Assembly: GCA_048213135.1 (NCBI GenBank)
Contig: PS015016.1
Coordinates: 1-64,000 of the forward strand
Source of the DNA: Reclinomonas americana ATCC 50394
Lineage: Eukaryota > Jakobida > Jakobea > Jakobida
Direction: 5' to 3'
DNA: 64,000 bases
The translations under genes and the position numbers were made by a program. Positions 50,610-61,732 of the stretch are shown one piece after another. Under the pieces are notes generated by a model. That model was not told where the DNA came from. It saw only the letters and a program-made list of their open reading frames with translations, and did not search any database. Position 1 is the first letter of the stretch. The number at the start of each line of letters is the position of its first letter.

Positions 50610-51365
50610 ATGCAAGCAATCTCCACACCCGGCCAGGCATTGTATGCGCCACGGAGTAGTGTCGCTGCAGCCTCGGCTGCTGCCGGCGCCGCCCCGGCAT
50701 CGGCTGTCCCCTATTCTGCCGCCGCCGCCGGCGGCATGTCGTCATCGACGACCACAACAACAACAACCACGCCGGGTTACCTTGGCGCACCCCCATCGGC
50801 GCCACCACGACCTGGGCGCGCTGATCACCCAGCGTCGCGTCTGTTGACGTCGACCACGGCGAGAATGGCGGAGACCGCCACTGACGATTACGATGATGCG
50901 GGATTGGACGGAGAGCCAGGCGGACCGGGAAGCGCCTCACTGCAAGTGCGGCGACAGGAGTTTGATCGAACCGTGTTTATGACGGCGCAGGCGCTGGAGG
51001 AGGAGCGGTTGCGCGAGCTGCAGGCGCTGGAGGCCGATATTGAGGATCTGGCCGAGCTGTTTGAGGTGCGTTCGAGTCATGCGCTACCTCGCGCGCCATC
51101 GTTTTACAGTGCACTCACTCGTGGTGCGCGCTGCCAGGATTTCAATGCGGAAGTGTACGCACAAGCCAAGGACATTGAGACGCTGTCGGATAACATCCAA
51201 CGCGTGGACGACTACACAAACCAGGGCTTCCAGGCCGTGCTGCAAGTTTCGTGCGATTGTGGGTCCTCCTTCTTTCCACCCCCTCGCGTGTCTTACCCCT
51301 CGTCTGTGCAGGCTCGAAAGCATCAGATTTCGGCACGCAAAAAGATGATGTGCTCGGTGATGTAG
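50610..51365 (+). CDS. Qa-SNARE (syntaxin-like) with C-terminal CaaX box
   Basis: Start MQAISTPGQALYAPRSSVAA, then a low-complexity Ala/Ser/Thr/Pro segment and no clear Habc three-helix domain. The SNARE motif runs over three exons: FDRTVFMTAQALEEERLREL, QALEADIEDLAELFE, DFNAEVYAQAKDIETLSDNI and QRVDDYTNQGFQAVLQ. The heptads align with syntaxins, and the glutamine of VYAQAKD falls at the zero layer, so it is Q-type and best fits Qa. The last exon is ARKHQISARKKMMCSVM-stop. After the juxtamembrane basic patch there is no transmembrane helix; instead the protein ends in Cys-Ser-Val-Met, a CaaX prenylation box favouring farnesyl. It should therefore be lipid-anchored to membranes like Ykt6. Three exons, about 200 residues. 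Convergent with the VPS9 gene, 110 bp apart. Confidence 0.8.
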   Translation: MQAISTPGQALYAPRSSVAAASAAAGAAPASAVPYSAAAAGGMSSSTTTTTTTTPGYLGAPPSAPPRPGRADHPASRLLTSTTARMAETATDDYDDAGLDGEPGGPGSASLQVRRQEFDRTVFMTAQALEEERLRELQALEADIEDLAELFEVRSSHALPRAPSFYSALTRGARCQDFNAEVYAQAKDIETLSDNIQRVDDYTNQGFQAVLQVSCDCGSSFFPPPRVSYPSSVQARKHQISARKKMMCSVM

Positions 51366-51475
51366 TAGTTGTGGCGTAATGAACTTTGATTGGCTGTTTT
51401 TTTTGTGATTGCCTGCATGCCATCATCGTTCATCAACAAGAGGCGGTTCATTATTGCAAAAAAACAAAAACACTA

Positions 51476-54433
51476 CTATGAGCCACTGTCACCGGCGCTG
51501 TCAGCCTCCTTGACACCGAACTTTATGCCGTCGTCCTCCTCCATCAGCGCAGTGAGGAATCCGCCAATGTTTCGTCGCTTCGGCTCCTCGGCCGACGGTG
51601 GTTCGCTCCGCGAGCTGGCGCGCGGATCCCACGCCCGCTCGCCGTCGGGCTTCACAGTGAACACCCGTGATGCATTGCGCCGCCGCGGTGGACCAATGTC
51701 ACCCGCCGCCATTGCTCCCACACTGGTCCCCATGCTGTTGCGCCCCATTCCACCGCCAATCTGCGGTGGGCCACGCACACGCGGTGGTGGTGCTTGTCGC
51801 GACAGCACGTGGCGCAGCCCACTCGGTTGCAGCATCACGGGCTTCTGCAGCGGCGATTCGTCACCTGCCGCACCACTGTCGTCGGAAATGCCGGAGGTGC
51901 CGGCGCCGAATGCAGGAGCAGCGGCCGACTTTGCAGGAGTGGCCTTGCGCCACACGGGCTCGTATCTGGTGAAGCCACCGACTTGACGCAGAGCCGCTCG
52001 CACCTCGGCTGCACACACGGAGCTGATGAGTGCGCGTCACACACAACAGGCATGAACAAACACACAGACACGCGCACACCTCTTTGTGGCCGAGCAGAGG
52101 AAAACATTCGACCCCGGTCGTCTTGTTGCATGTAAAAGTCGCTGATATCGGAGATACTTGAGGTGTCACTCTCCGCGTCGGTGTCGTACCGGCGGCGCAC
52201 GGGACTCGGCACGCGCGCACTCTCCCTGTTGTACTTGTTTGTCATCATCGACGAGGTGCTGCGGCTGTCGTCGTCGTCCGTGTCGGTCGGCGGCACATGC
52301 GTCATCATTACGTAGCGCATGGCAGCCTCCACCGTCACCAAGTGGAAACCCAGCTCTGAGGCAACAAGCGTGTGTGAGAGACACATTGGGAGAGGACGAC
52401 ATGAGAGCAGAATGCTGATAACTCACCTGTGGGTGCCACAGCCTGCGGCATGCACTCACGCATGTATTCGCAGTTGGCAAACACACACCGCGCTTGTGTT
52501 TGCACAAGAGCCCAGGCCACCAACGGCAGCAACTCATCCGTGGTCAGCAGCTGCGCCGTACCGCCTGTGACAAGAAAGAGTCAGTCAACAAATGTTGCGT
52601 GTTGTGCGTGTAAGCAGTCTAGCGCACCAGTTTGTGAGGCCTGACTCTCCGACGCCGAGTTGGCGGCCGTGGCCACCGATCGCACAAATCCCGAGAGCAC
52701 ATACAGTTTCTCCAGTGGATTGGTGAACTGATTGAGCGCATGCAACACTCGTCCACGCTGCGGCAACTCCACCATGCCCACCCAGTCGGCGACGCCAAAA
52801 TCCTGCGGCGTACGATCCTGCAAGCTCTCGTAGGCCTCCTCCAGCTGCACGTCTTGCTCCCGGTTGACGGTGCGAATGTGATCAAACAGCTTCTCGTACA
52901 CTGCCGCGCCAACGGGGTGAGTATTGTGAAGCACATGAGCATTCAGAGAGAGGAAATCTCACCATAGTGATGCACATACGAATGCATGGCCTTGCTGATC
53001 TTGGGTGCCAGCGAGGGATCTGTCTGGCACGTGGCAGCCGTGCGAACATCGCTGTTGATGTATGCGTCGGTGAACTGGTTGTGCAGTCGGTCCAGCTTGT
53101 CAATGGACTGGCGCTCGTAGCCCGGCAAGAGAATCATGGACCGGTTGAACTCGCCGAGTTTCACGCGCAGTCGCAGGAGGACTTTGGCGCCCTCGCTGCC
53201 GGCACACGTCTTCAAAAAGTCTTCCATACTGCACGCAAACATACGCATACACACAGACAAGGATGAGGATGAGCATGGAAGTGCCTTGTGGAAGCACTGT
53301 CATTGTCCACGCACGCTCGGAAACCCCATGGAATGATGCTGGTATCCTCGCGCTGTGCAGCAGCAGCAGCAGCTGCCGACGACGATGACGACTTGCCCGC
53401 CTGTCCATTCACATGAGCAGCGGCCACAGGCACACCGGCGCCAGCCGCCGCCTTTAGATCGTCGACACTGGCCGAGCCGGCCAACGAGCGCGGCGAATGC
53501 GTGGCAGACGACGACGACGGACTGATATTGCCCGACGACGACACACTGCCGGCGGCCGCCGCCAGCGCCACAGGTGCATGGTACGGCAACGTACTCAGAT
53601 CGAGCTTGGCCGGCAACGCACCGCTCTCCGCCGGTCGGTACTCATTCAACGGGAACGGAATGCTGATCAGCCGCAGCGTCGCCGACGCCGATCGTCTCCG
53701 CGAGACCGAATCCGCAGCTGCTGCTCCTCCTCCATTACCACCACTGTTGCCACCACCAGAGACATCCTCGTAATCATCGTCGGGAGTCGCGGTGCGGTGG
53801 TGATGCTGACCAGTGGAGAAACGCGCCTCCTCGGCCAACACCGGCACTCGCATACCCGTGGGGAAACCACCATTCTGCTCACCGACGTGTCAGCTGCAGA
53901 GACAGCTCATCGAGAGCACACAAGACTCACCGGTACTGCCACGAGGTATCCATCGGCAATCGTCACCTGCTGATCTCGGCTCGTGATGAAACGACCTCGA
54001 AAGTACGGCGACGGGAAGAAAATGTGTGACACTGTGCAGTCACAGTAAGTCAATGACCCCCATATGTGTGTACAGAGTGCGTGTTTGTGCATGTGTGCGT
54101 GTCAGAGAGAGTAGAAGAGGACGATACGCAACAGAGTGCATCTCGCCGCCGTGTTTTGCGCGTGGCCGCTGACTCTGACGATGATGACGACATTGCTCCT
54201 CCTCCTGCTCCTCCCAGTGATGACACACCAGCACCACCACCACCAGCAAGAGCAGAAGGAGGAGGTGGAGGTGGTGGAGGAGGAGGTTGTGCATTGGGCA
54301 AGCCGAGCAGCCACTCACAGCGACTGGTGGGCAGTGCCACGACTCCACCCATGGCATTCGCTCGTGCAATCTCCTCGCCACACTCGGCACATAGCACACG
54401 CAGGAGCGGGTGGTCAGCCAGTGAAACCTCCAT
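51476..54433 (-). CDS. VPS9-domain protein, probable Rab5-family GEF
   Basis: About eight exons. Start MEVSLADHPLLRVLCAECGE: an N-terminal Cys-containing segment (CAEC...CEWLLGLPNA) of unknown kind, then a Pro/Gly/Ser linker. A segment VSHIFFPSPYFRGRFITSRD and ADGYLVAVP follows. After a long disordered stretch (SGGGNSGGNGG, poly-Ser, poly-Ala) comes LKTCAGSEGAKVLLRLRVKL, then IDKLDRLHNQFTDAYI, ISKAMHSYVHHY, AAVYEKLFDHIRTVNREQDV, VLHALNQFTNPLEKLYVLSG, and the VPS9 catalytic part LTTDELLPLVAWALVQTQ, NCEYMRECMP, ELGFHLVTVEAAMRYV. The DELLP and Y/T-E-A regions correspond to the Asp and Tyr/Thr-Leu-x-S-A elements of VPS9 domains. It should exchange GDP for GTP on Rab5-type endosomal GTPases. The Ser-rich C-terminal tail ends EADSAGDSGS-stop. 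It lacks a recognisable RIN or zinc-finger A20 module. Confidence 0.8.
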
Positions 54434-54517
54434 TCGTTCGTTTGCAGAGAGAGAGAGTGGTTGTGACAGTCTGATCGCGCGAGCTTGACTGCACCACTTC
54501 GTTCTCACCCTGTCACC

Positions 54518-55643
54518 ATGGGCCAAGATCTGTCAAACATCCACGAGTCTGCTCGACTCGTAGAGTTGCGCACCACACACCACGCAGTCGTTGAATGTGT
54601 GGCTGACACGCGCGCACCCAGCTCGACTCTGATGCCTCCGCCTCCACGTTCCTCTCCTCTTCCTCCTCCTCCTCCTGCTGCTGCTGCTCCTCCTCCCACT
54701 GCTCCTGCTACTGTGACAGTGACAGAAGCAACAGCAGCAGCGCCAGAAGCCGAAACAACACAGGTCACTGGCGCATATCGCCTCTTTATCTCTCTCCTCC
54801 CTGTCTGACAGAAGCACACACAGAAGCAGGAAGAGAAACCACCACCTCGTGGCAAGGGCAAGGTCAAGGGCGGCCTGAACATCATTGTGGCGACAGAAGG
54901 ACGCTTTGTGCTGGAGGAACCTCGTGGGAATGCGCACGTGTCGTTTGGACGCTCGGCACCGGGTGGAAAGCCGCTGTTGGCGCCCTCGGAGGCACTCTAC
55001 ATGCACGGCATGCGTCGTGCGTGTGTGAAGCGAAAGGCCACCGATGCCAACAATATCAAGATCCGTGATCTGTACGGCATGTGCTCGGCCGTTCGTGTGG
55101 CGGCCGGCGACGTGCGGGATCCGGATGTGCGGATGGATTGGGGAGAGTTTGCGGCGTACTCGTTGTTGCGACAGGACGCGGTGGCGCGGTTGCGTTTGTC
55201 GAGCAGGCGGCAGCAGCGTCGCGGTCGTCGCAGTCGACACCACGGCTCGTCGGTGCTGCACTATGCCGGTGGACGGTGGAATTCGAGACTTGCCGATGAT
55301 GCAGAAGAAGGAGAAGAAGCGCAGGTGGAGCAGATGGATGAGATGGAAGAGGTGCCGCAGACCATGGTGGACGTCTTTCAAGCTGCAAGCACCCGTCGAC
55401 AGATGGAGACGCAACGTGAGCACAAGCTGACGGGAGTGGCCTTGGTCGTACCGTGCGTACCACATGCTTGTCGTTGCTGCCTCCTGCGGGTTTTCTCGTT
55501 CACTCACGCATCGCAGCATGGAGGAGCGCCTGACTACGGATATTGCGCGTGCCGCGTGTAATCGCAGCGGAGTCTCCTTGCTGGCCATGTCGACGCCACG
55601 CAATGTCACCATCTATCGCACGGCCGACGGCATTAACGAGTGA
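54518..55643 (+). CDS. Possible tRNA-splicing endonuclease accessory subunit (Sen54-like)
   Basis: Three exons. Start MGQDLSNIHESARLVELRTT, then a Pro/Ala/Thr-rich linker. Exon 2 has a basic patch (RGKGKVKGG), then IIVATEGRFVLEEPRGNAHV, SFGRSAPGG, and KPLLAPSEALYMHGMRRACV. The last resembles the 'PEEALYLxERG' helix of Sen54. IKIRDLYGMCSAVRVAAGDV and MDWGEFAAYSLLRQDAVARL follow. The last exon gives MEERLTTDIARAACNRSGVS and LLAMSTPRNVTIYRTADGIN, similar to the C-terminal strand pair by which Sen54 and Sen15 dimerise with catalytic partners. If right, it is a structural subunit of the tRNA intron endonuclease and not itself catalytic. The similarity is by eye and weak; an unrelated nuclear protein is possible. 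The stop at 55643 lies 3 bp from the stop of the next gene on the other strand. Confidence 0.5.
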
Positions 55644-55646
55644 CGT

Positions 55647-56637
55647 TTACTTGCGCGTACGTGCCCGTTTCTTTGGTGGCGCCTCTTTTTCTTCTTGCGA
55701 CGGTGGAGGCGCGGCCGCCGTGGATCCAGACGCCTCGTCGGCTGTTCGCTTGTCGCCTGCCTTTGCTGCTGCCGGCGGGGATGGCAATGGCGACTGCAGG
55801 CCGTGCTTGGCACGAGCGTGAAACACCCACAACGCCCGCTCCAGCTGCCGCGGAGTGACGCCAAGCTCGGTGGCGCGCTCGCACATGGCCGTCGCGTAGC
55901 GCATGTAGTAGGGAACAGTGAAGGCCACCTTGCCCAGCTCTGGCACCAAGTGCGCCATGTCCTCATCGAAAAACGGCACACCCTCGGTCATGCACGAGAG
56001 GAACGCCGACGCCGTGGCCGGTCCAACGCCGCTCAACTCGCACAGCGTCGTAATCGCCCCACGCAGATCGCCGTCGACCTTGAACAGCCGATAAGCACGC
56101 TCCGATAGCTGTCGCACAGTGGCATCGTCGTTCGAGGCCACTGCACCACAATAAGCATGATACGACACGACATGAGACAAACACGACGACTCAACCGAGA
56201 GCGCCATTCCGCGGTCGGAACTGCACGCAGAGAGTGAGGAACATAAGGACAATGGTAGCAACAGTTGCTGCTCCCACCTTGCCACGAGCCATCTGCGCGG
56301 AGAGTAAGCACGTGCATGCATGCAAAGACAACGATCTTCCCTCCCAACCAAACCTTCCAGGAAGTAATGATCGACGCCTCGTCACGAGTCATGTACACAG
56401 CATCGTCGCCCACTCGCTGCTGCACGGCCGCACGAACCTGCACGCCACAGACACACGCGCGTGAGACAACAACAACACAAGAGGTCGACATCGACCTCCA
56501 GCTGCAACCTTGCCAAACGCCTCCTCCATCTCGCGCAGCTTGTCGCCAGCCTTCCCCGGCACAGCTCGCACTGCGGCATCGTATGCCGCCGCATCGGAAA
56601 GCTGCAACACGGCCTCTGCGCTCTCCACAGGCCACAT
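55647..56637 (-). CDS. Helix-hairpin-helix DNA-glycosylase-like protein
   Basis: Five exons. MWPVESAEAVLQLSDAAAYD, AAVRAVPGKAGDKLREMEEA; then VRAAVQQRVGDDAVYMTRDE and ASIITSWK; a tiny exon MARGK; FRPRNGALG; and the main exon starting VASNDDATVRQLSERAYRLF. The hairpin is ITTLCELSGVGPATASAFLS, with the GVGPxTA signature of HhH glycosylases, followed by FFDEDMAHLVPELGKVAFTV. This order (SWKMxRGKFRP...VASN...GVGPATAS...DE) matches a conserved but uncharacterised family of fungi and protists. A catalytic Asp in the glycosylase position is not certain. The Lys/Arg-rich C-terminus (KKRARTRK) looks like a nuclear signal. It probably binds DNA; repair activity is only inferred. Head to head with the TIG gene, 48 bp between start codons. 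Confidence 0.7.
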
Positions 56638-56685
56638 ATGAGAAGTCAATCAGTCGACAGAGTGAAAGCTTCTCTAATATAACGA

Positions 56686-59600
56686 ATGGTCAAGCAGCAG
56701 TGGTGGTTGCTTGTCGCGCTGGTCGCTGTTGCCTGGTGCACTGTGAGCTCCACTGCGAGCAGCACTGGTGGTGTGCCGCACTATGTCGATGTGCACGGAG
56801 TGCCACTCCACGTCGAACCCTCCTCTCTGCATCTCGACGCGGGTCCCAGTTGCGTGTGTGTGCGAGAGAGAGCAGAAGGCGCATTGTGTGCACATAAAGA
56901 CACTCACATCTGCGTGTGTGTGTGCAGCTGTCACGAGTGTTTCTCCGGAGGTTTGCATTGCATTTGCATTCTGTGCTCTGCATCTTCTTCCTCCAACTCA
57001 CTGCACACACACACACACACACACAGAAAATCGTGCGCGTGTTGGATCACCAACTGACAGTCAAGGGCACTGGGTTTACGACGACCGACAAGGCGCAGTT
57101 TGCGGTCGGTGGCCACGGATGCGAGACCGCGGTCGATGACATGGTGGTGTCGACTGTGACGGTGACTGCGGCCGATCCCACCACCATGGTGGTGGCCATG
57201 TTTGCGCATGTGTCGGCAGGCGGGCGCTACTGGTTGTGCGTGCAGTCGCAGGGCATGGGCCCGTGGCTGAATTTCACAAACAGTCACGTGGAGGTGCTGA
57301 GTTGCGTTCGTTGGACACACACTGCTCTTGCGTCTCTGCTTCTCTTCTTGCTTTGAGGTTCACACGGTGTTTCTTTTTGTGCAGTGGGTATGACGAGCAG
57401 CTTTTATCCGCGTCTGCTGGACAACCACGGTCCGAGCATGTTGCAGTTGTATGGCACGAGTCTGCCGATCACCGCGCCGGCGACTGCGTTCCGCTTTATT
57501 GATGCCACTGGCGGCAACAACTTTTCGTGCCAGGTGCTTTTCTTTTTTGCAATCCCCTGCTCTCGCTGCGATGCATGTGCTTACTGTGTTCGAAAAAGAC
57601 CGCGGATCCCAAGCCAGCGATTAACACCATCACCATTACCGCGGTGCCGCAACCGACCGCCGAGCATGTGACGCTGCAGCTGACACCCACCACCACCTTC
57701 TCGGGTCTGGCGTTCCTCTGCGTACTGTGCGTTGTGGTCGATGGGGGTGTGCTGTTGTCGACGGCGGATTGCTGACTTTTTGAACACAGCTTCCCGGGCA
57801 TGGACATTTACGAGCCCGCGTCGCACGGCGGTGCTGTGCCGTTGCCGATTCACATTACGGAGAACGCCGAACCCACTCTGACTGGCCTCACGCCGCTGCA
57901 GACGAGCCTGTGGTCCTCGATCACTGTCAGCGTGCAGGGCACGCAGCTGAGGTGAGTGTTTCATCGCTTCCCCCCTTGCCGACAGCCAAGCTGAGCTCGT
58001 GACGCGATGCAGCGCGATGGAGGACGTCATTGTCATCAACGCTGTGGGCAACTGCTCGCCGCCCACTGCTTCCCCGGACTCGGTGGTAAGTGTGCACTCC
58101 TGTCCGTCATCGTCGTGCAGTGTTTTTTTCTCACGCTGCTGTCTTTCGCAGATCCAAGGCGTGCCCGACATTGTCAGCGACACTGCCATTGACTTTATGC
58201 TGAAGATCGGCGGTTCGTACAACCTGCAAGTGTGCATCAAGTTCACCGGTCAGGCAGACTACACCATGGTTCCTGGTGGACCCATTGCGGTGCTCTGTTG
58301 CGTTCGCCTCCCTGCGTGTGCACATCCTCCTGCTCTTCCTTCTGACGACGATTCGACTCGTTCTTTTGTTTCACAGCGCCTTCGGTGAAGACTTTTACGC
58401 CGCCGACAATCGCGCCCAACATTCTCACGGTCATCACCTTTACTGGAGACAATCTCGCGGGGTGAGTCGTCTCGCGGCTGATGTCACTGCTCTCATCGCC
58501 GCAAAAGGTCTCACCGTGCGTGAACAGTGGCACACAGCAGCTGCTGGTCACCGACGCCAACAACAACTGCGTCGCGAACTCGGCCAGCATCACGGTCGGA
58601 AAGACGGCCGCACCGGATGCCCAGCATCTCACCTTTGAGGGTGCGTTTGCATGCGCTTATTTGTCTTTCATCATGGCAAGCAGAGCGTGACTAAATTCTC
58701 CGCTTGTGCAGTGACGACCACGGCCGCTGCTGGCACCAGCTATTCCATGTGCATCAAGTTGCGTTGCGACCGGCTGCGTGACTCTTGCCACACCTTCAGC
58801 ACATCCAACTTACCCCGCATGCTGATAATGTAGATACTCTGGCGCTCCGGCCTTCGCCCCGCTGACTGGATCATCGCTCAAGGTGGCGACGTCCACCCTC
58901 ACCGGCATCGCGCCGGGACTCGTGTCACTGACTGCGGCGACCACGGTCACCATCTCGGGCACCGTTCTCGGCGGCGTCACCGACGTGATTGTCATTCAGT
59001 CCACACAAACCTGCGCCTCTGGCCAGACGGTCCGTCTCGCCATTTCGCCACTCCCTGTGTCTCTTGTTATCTCGCTTCCTTCCCCTGACTGGTGTATGTT
59101 TGTGCAGCCGCTGGCGCCGGTCACCAAGGTCACTCCGTCCGCAAACCAAGTGACGTTCTCCGTGCAGCCGACCCAGGCTGGCGTCTACAGCGCATGCGCT
59201 CGTCTTGCCACCGGTGCTGCGTACACGGCGGTGCCTGGCACATTCAGTGCTGGCGCCAGCACGAGCGGAGTGCAGCCGAGCACGATTCCGGTGGTGGCTG
59301 TCACCACGATGAGCATCTCTGGTGTGGATCTGGACAACTCGACCGTGCTCACGGTGGTCGCGGCCGGCGAAACTTGCATGTTCACCAACCCTCCGCCACT
59401 TCCTGTTGCGTCTGCCGCCGCCGCCGCTGTGCCCCATCCACCTCCGATCTCCACTCACTGCTGTCGCGTGTAGAACGGCTTGCAACTGTCGAACTTTGCC
59501 GTGGTCTCGCCGCAGCTGCTCACCATTGGAGTGAGCGCGCCGTTCCCCGCCGCCAACTACAAGTTCTGCATCATGCTGTCGCCGGCCGGCTACTCGGATG

Positions 59601-61600
59601 TGACGAATGGCGGCTTTGCGGCCGCGGTGCCGACCGGAACCAAGATCACACCCGATCAGGTGCCGCTCGGCATTGCTTCCACCGTCACTGTGCTGGGCAC
59701 GCTGTTCTCGCCGCTGGTGAAGATCTCGGCCGTGCTGCCCAGCGACACGTGCGTGACGCAGACGCCCAACACGCCAGTTTCGTGTGCATCGTGATCAGTG
59801 TGTGTGTGCGTGCGTGTTCTCATCAATTCACAGGCGTGGGTCACCATCAACAACCTCATGCTGGTGTCGTCGAGCTCCATCACGGTCACTGTGCTCGGCC
59901 AGAACACTGTCGGCATGGTCAAGTTCTGCCTGCAGGCGTTCCCCAACTCCAACTACATGGACGTGCAGAATGGCGTGCTGTTCATCGCGCCAGGAGCACT
60001 CACCGCCAACGCCTTCCCCATGAACATTGGTGTCAGCGTGCAAACGCAAATCAGTCTGTACGGCAACAACCTGTACGTGCAAGATTCACAGCTCTTCATC
60101 CTCGACGATGGCGTGGCGTGCGACAACATGGTTTGTCGGGCTCATTTTTTCTGCTGTCTGCATTGTGCTGCGCGGTCTCATTATCTCTTCTCGAACAGGA
60201 CACTGTTACCGGTTCGCAGTACGCCACCGTGGGCCCGCTGACGGGCGGCCCGTCCACCATGTTCGCGCAGATCACGGTGTCGCAAGCTGGCAACTACATT
60301 CCGTGCATGCGTGTCACGGGCGCACCCAAATTCAAGACTGTCCCCGGCAGTCCGCTGATGGTGTTGGGTAAGTGGCTTTCCTTGTGCGATGTGGATTTGT
60401 GAAGGGCGGGTGCTGAACGGCCNNNNNNNNNNNNNNNNNNNNNNNNNNNNNNNNNNNNNNNNNNNNNNNNNNNNNNNNNNNNNNNNNNNNNNNNNNNNNN
60501 NNNNNNNNNNNNNNNNNNNNNNNNNNNNNNNNNNNNNNNNNNNNNNNNNNNNNNNNGCGTGGCCGGTGACGTGTGCGTTCCGTCAGCGCTTCATCATTTC
60601 GCTCACGATGCTGCCATTCATCATCAGGCCCGCAAGCCACCGAGTTTGTGCCGCACCTGACGTTCTCGTCGCCGGCCTTTGTGCATCAGGTGACGGTCAC
60701 CGGCCAGGGTCTGTCATACCTCGACTCTGTGGTGGTCATCAACGCGGCCGGCGCGTGCACCAATCCTGTGTTCGCCGACGGTGTTTCGATCAACACACCG
60801 TTCACGAGCACCGACGCCACGCAGCTGTACTTTGGTCTCACTGGTGCGTGTTTCGGCGTGCATACATGCATGCATGCGCTCGCACTCCACTCACCGACTG
60901 TGTCACCAGTGAATACGGCCGGCACCTACTCGTACTGCATCAAATACCCGCAGACCACCGCCTACGTGCCCATTGGCTCCTCATTCTCCGTGCAGCGGTT
61001 GTACGTCAGCGATTTCTCGCCGTCGTTGATCCCCACCAGCCAGTCGAGCATCAGTGTCACCATCACTGGCTCGGCACTGCGTGCCAGCGACATGATTCGT
61101 GTGATCCCCTGGACGAGCCCGTGCATGGGTACCGACCTCGTCAACGCCAATGGCATCCAGATCGGCGCCGTCAGTTGCGTTCTCTCTCGTACATCTCATT
61201 TGCGTGTGGCAGTCGATCTCACCTCGTGACGCACAGCTGCCAATCCGAGCGGCTCGAGTCTGGTGGTGCCGGTTATGGCGAACACGCCCGGTACTTACCG
61301 CATCTGCATTCGCTTCACGGAAACCGTTGAATTCGGTGGCATTGTGGGTGGCCAGCTGGTGGTCGAAGGTCTACCGCTTTGTCGTCGTCTGCTTTTTGTG
61401 TGGTCTTTCCGTCGTTGACCCCCTTGCGTGTCTCAGGCTCCAATGGCAGCGGCCTGTCGCCCGGCGTCCTGGCCGTGGTCATCATCGTCCCCATTGTGGC
61501 TGTGGCGGTCCTTGTGGTGCTCGGCTTGTGGTGGTGGCGCCGACGTCGCGCACCGCGCAATGTCGACGCCTCGGACACGGGTCCGTACGGCACCCTGTGA
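56686..61600 (+). CDS. IPT/TIG-repeat type I membrane protein (contains gap)
   Basis: Start MVKQQWWLLVALVAVAWCTV is a signal peptide. About 20 exons encode repeated 80-100-residue Ig-like modules with 'GxxL...V...C...F......Y..C....' spacing, as in IPT/TIG domains. Examples are KIVRVLDHQLTVKGTGFTTT, GRYWLCVQSQG, SITVSVQGTQL, GGSYNLQVCIKFTGQADYTM, VITFTGDNLA, TVTISGTVLGGVTDVIVIQS, TTMSISGVDLDNSTVLTVVA, STVTVLGTLFSPLVKISAVL and GTYRICIRFTE. Each module keeps a pair of cysteines. One transmembrane helix (VLAVVIIVPIVAVAVLVVLG) near the end is followed by WWWRRRRAPR and a short tail ending TGPYGTL-stop. A 134-N gap (60423-60556) falls between modules. Several introns use GTTGCGT donors (57301, 58299, 58758, 61171). 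It is likely a cell-surface receptor or adhesion protein; the ligand is unknown. Confidence 0.8.
60423..60556. other. Assembly gap (134 N)
   Basis: Lies in the TIG-repeat gene between the module ending TVPGSPLMVLG and the next starting near ATEFVPHLTF; probably mostly intron. Confidence 0.95.
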
Positions 61601-61732
61601 GCCACAGCTCGACATCGAGGCCCCTCCACTGCTCCCTTTCCTCTGGACTATGAAATGAATCGCAACCCTGCTGTTTTGCCATGTGTGAGTTGTCTTCAGC
61701 GCGTCCTGCAGTCACGTTCATCAGACACCGCA

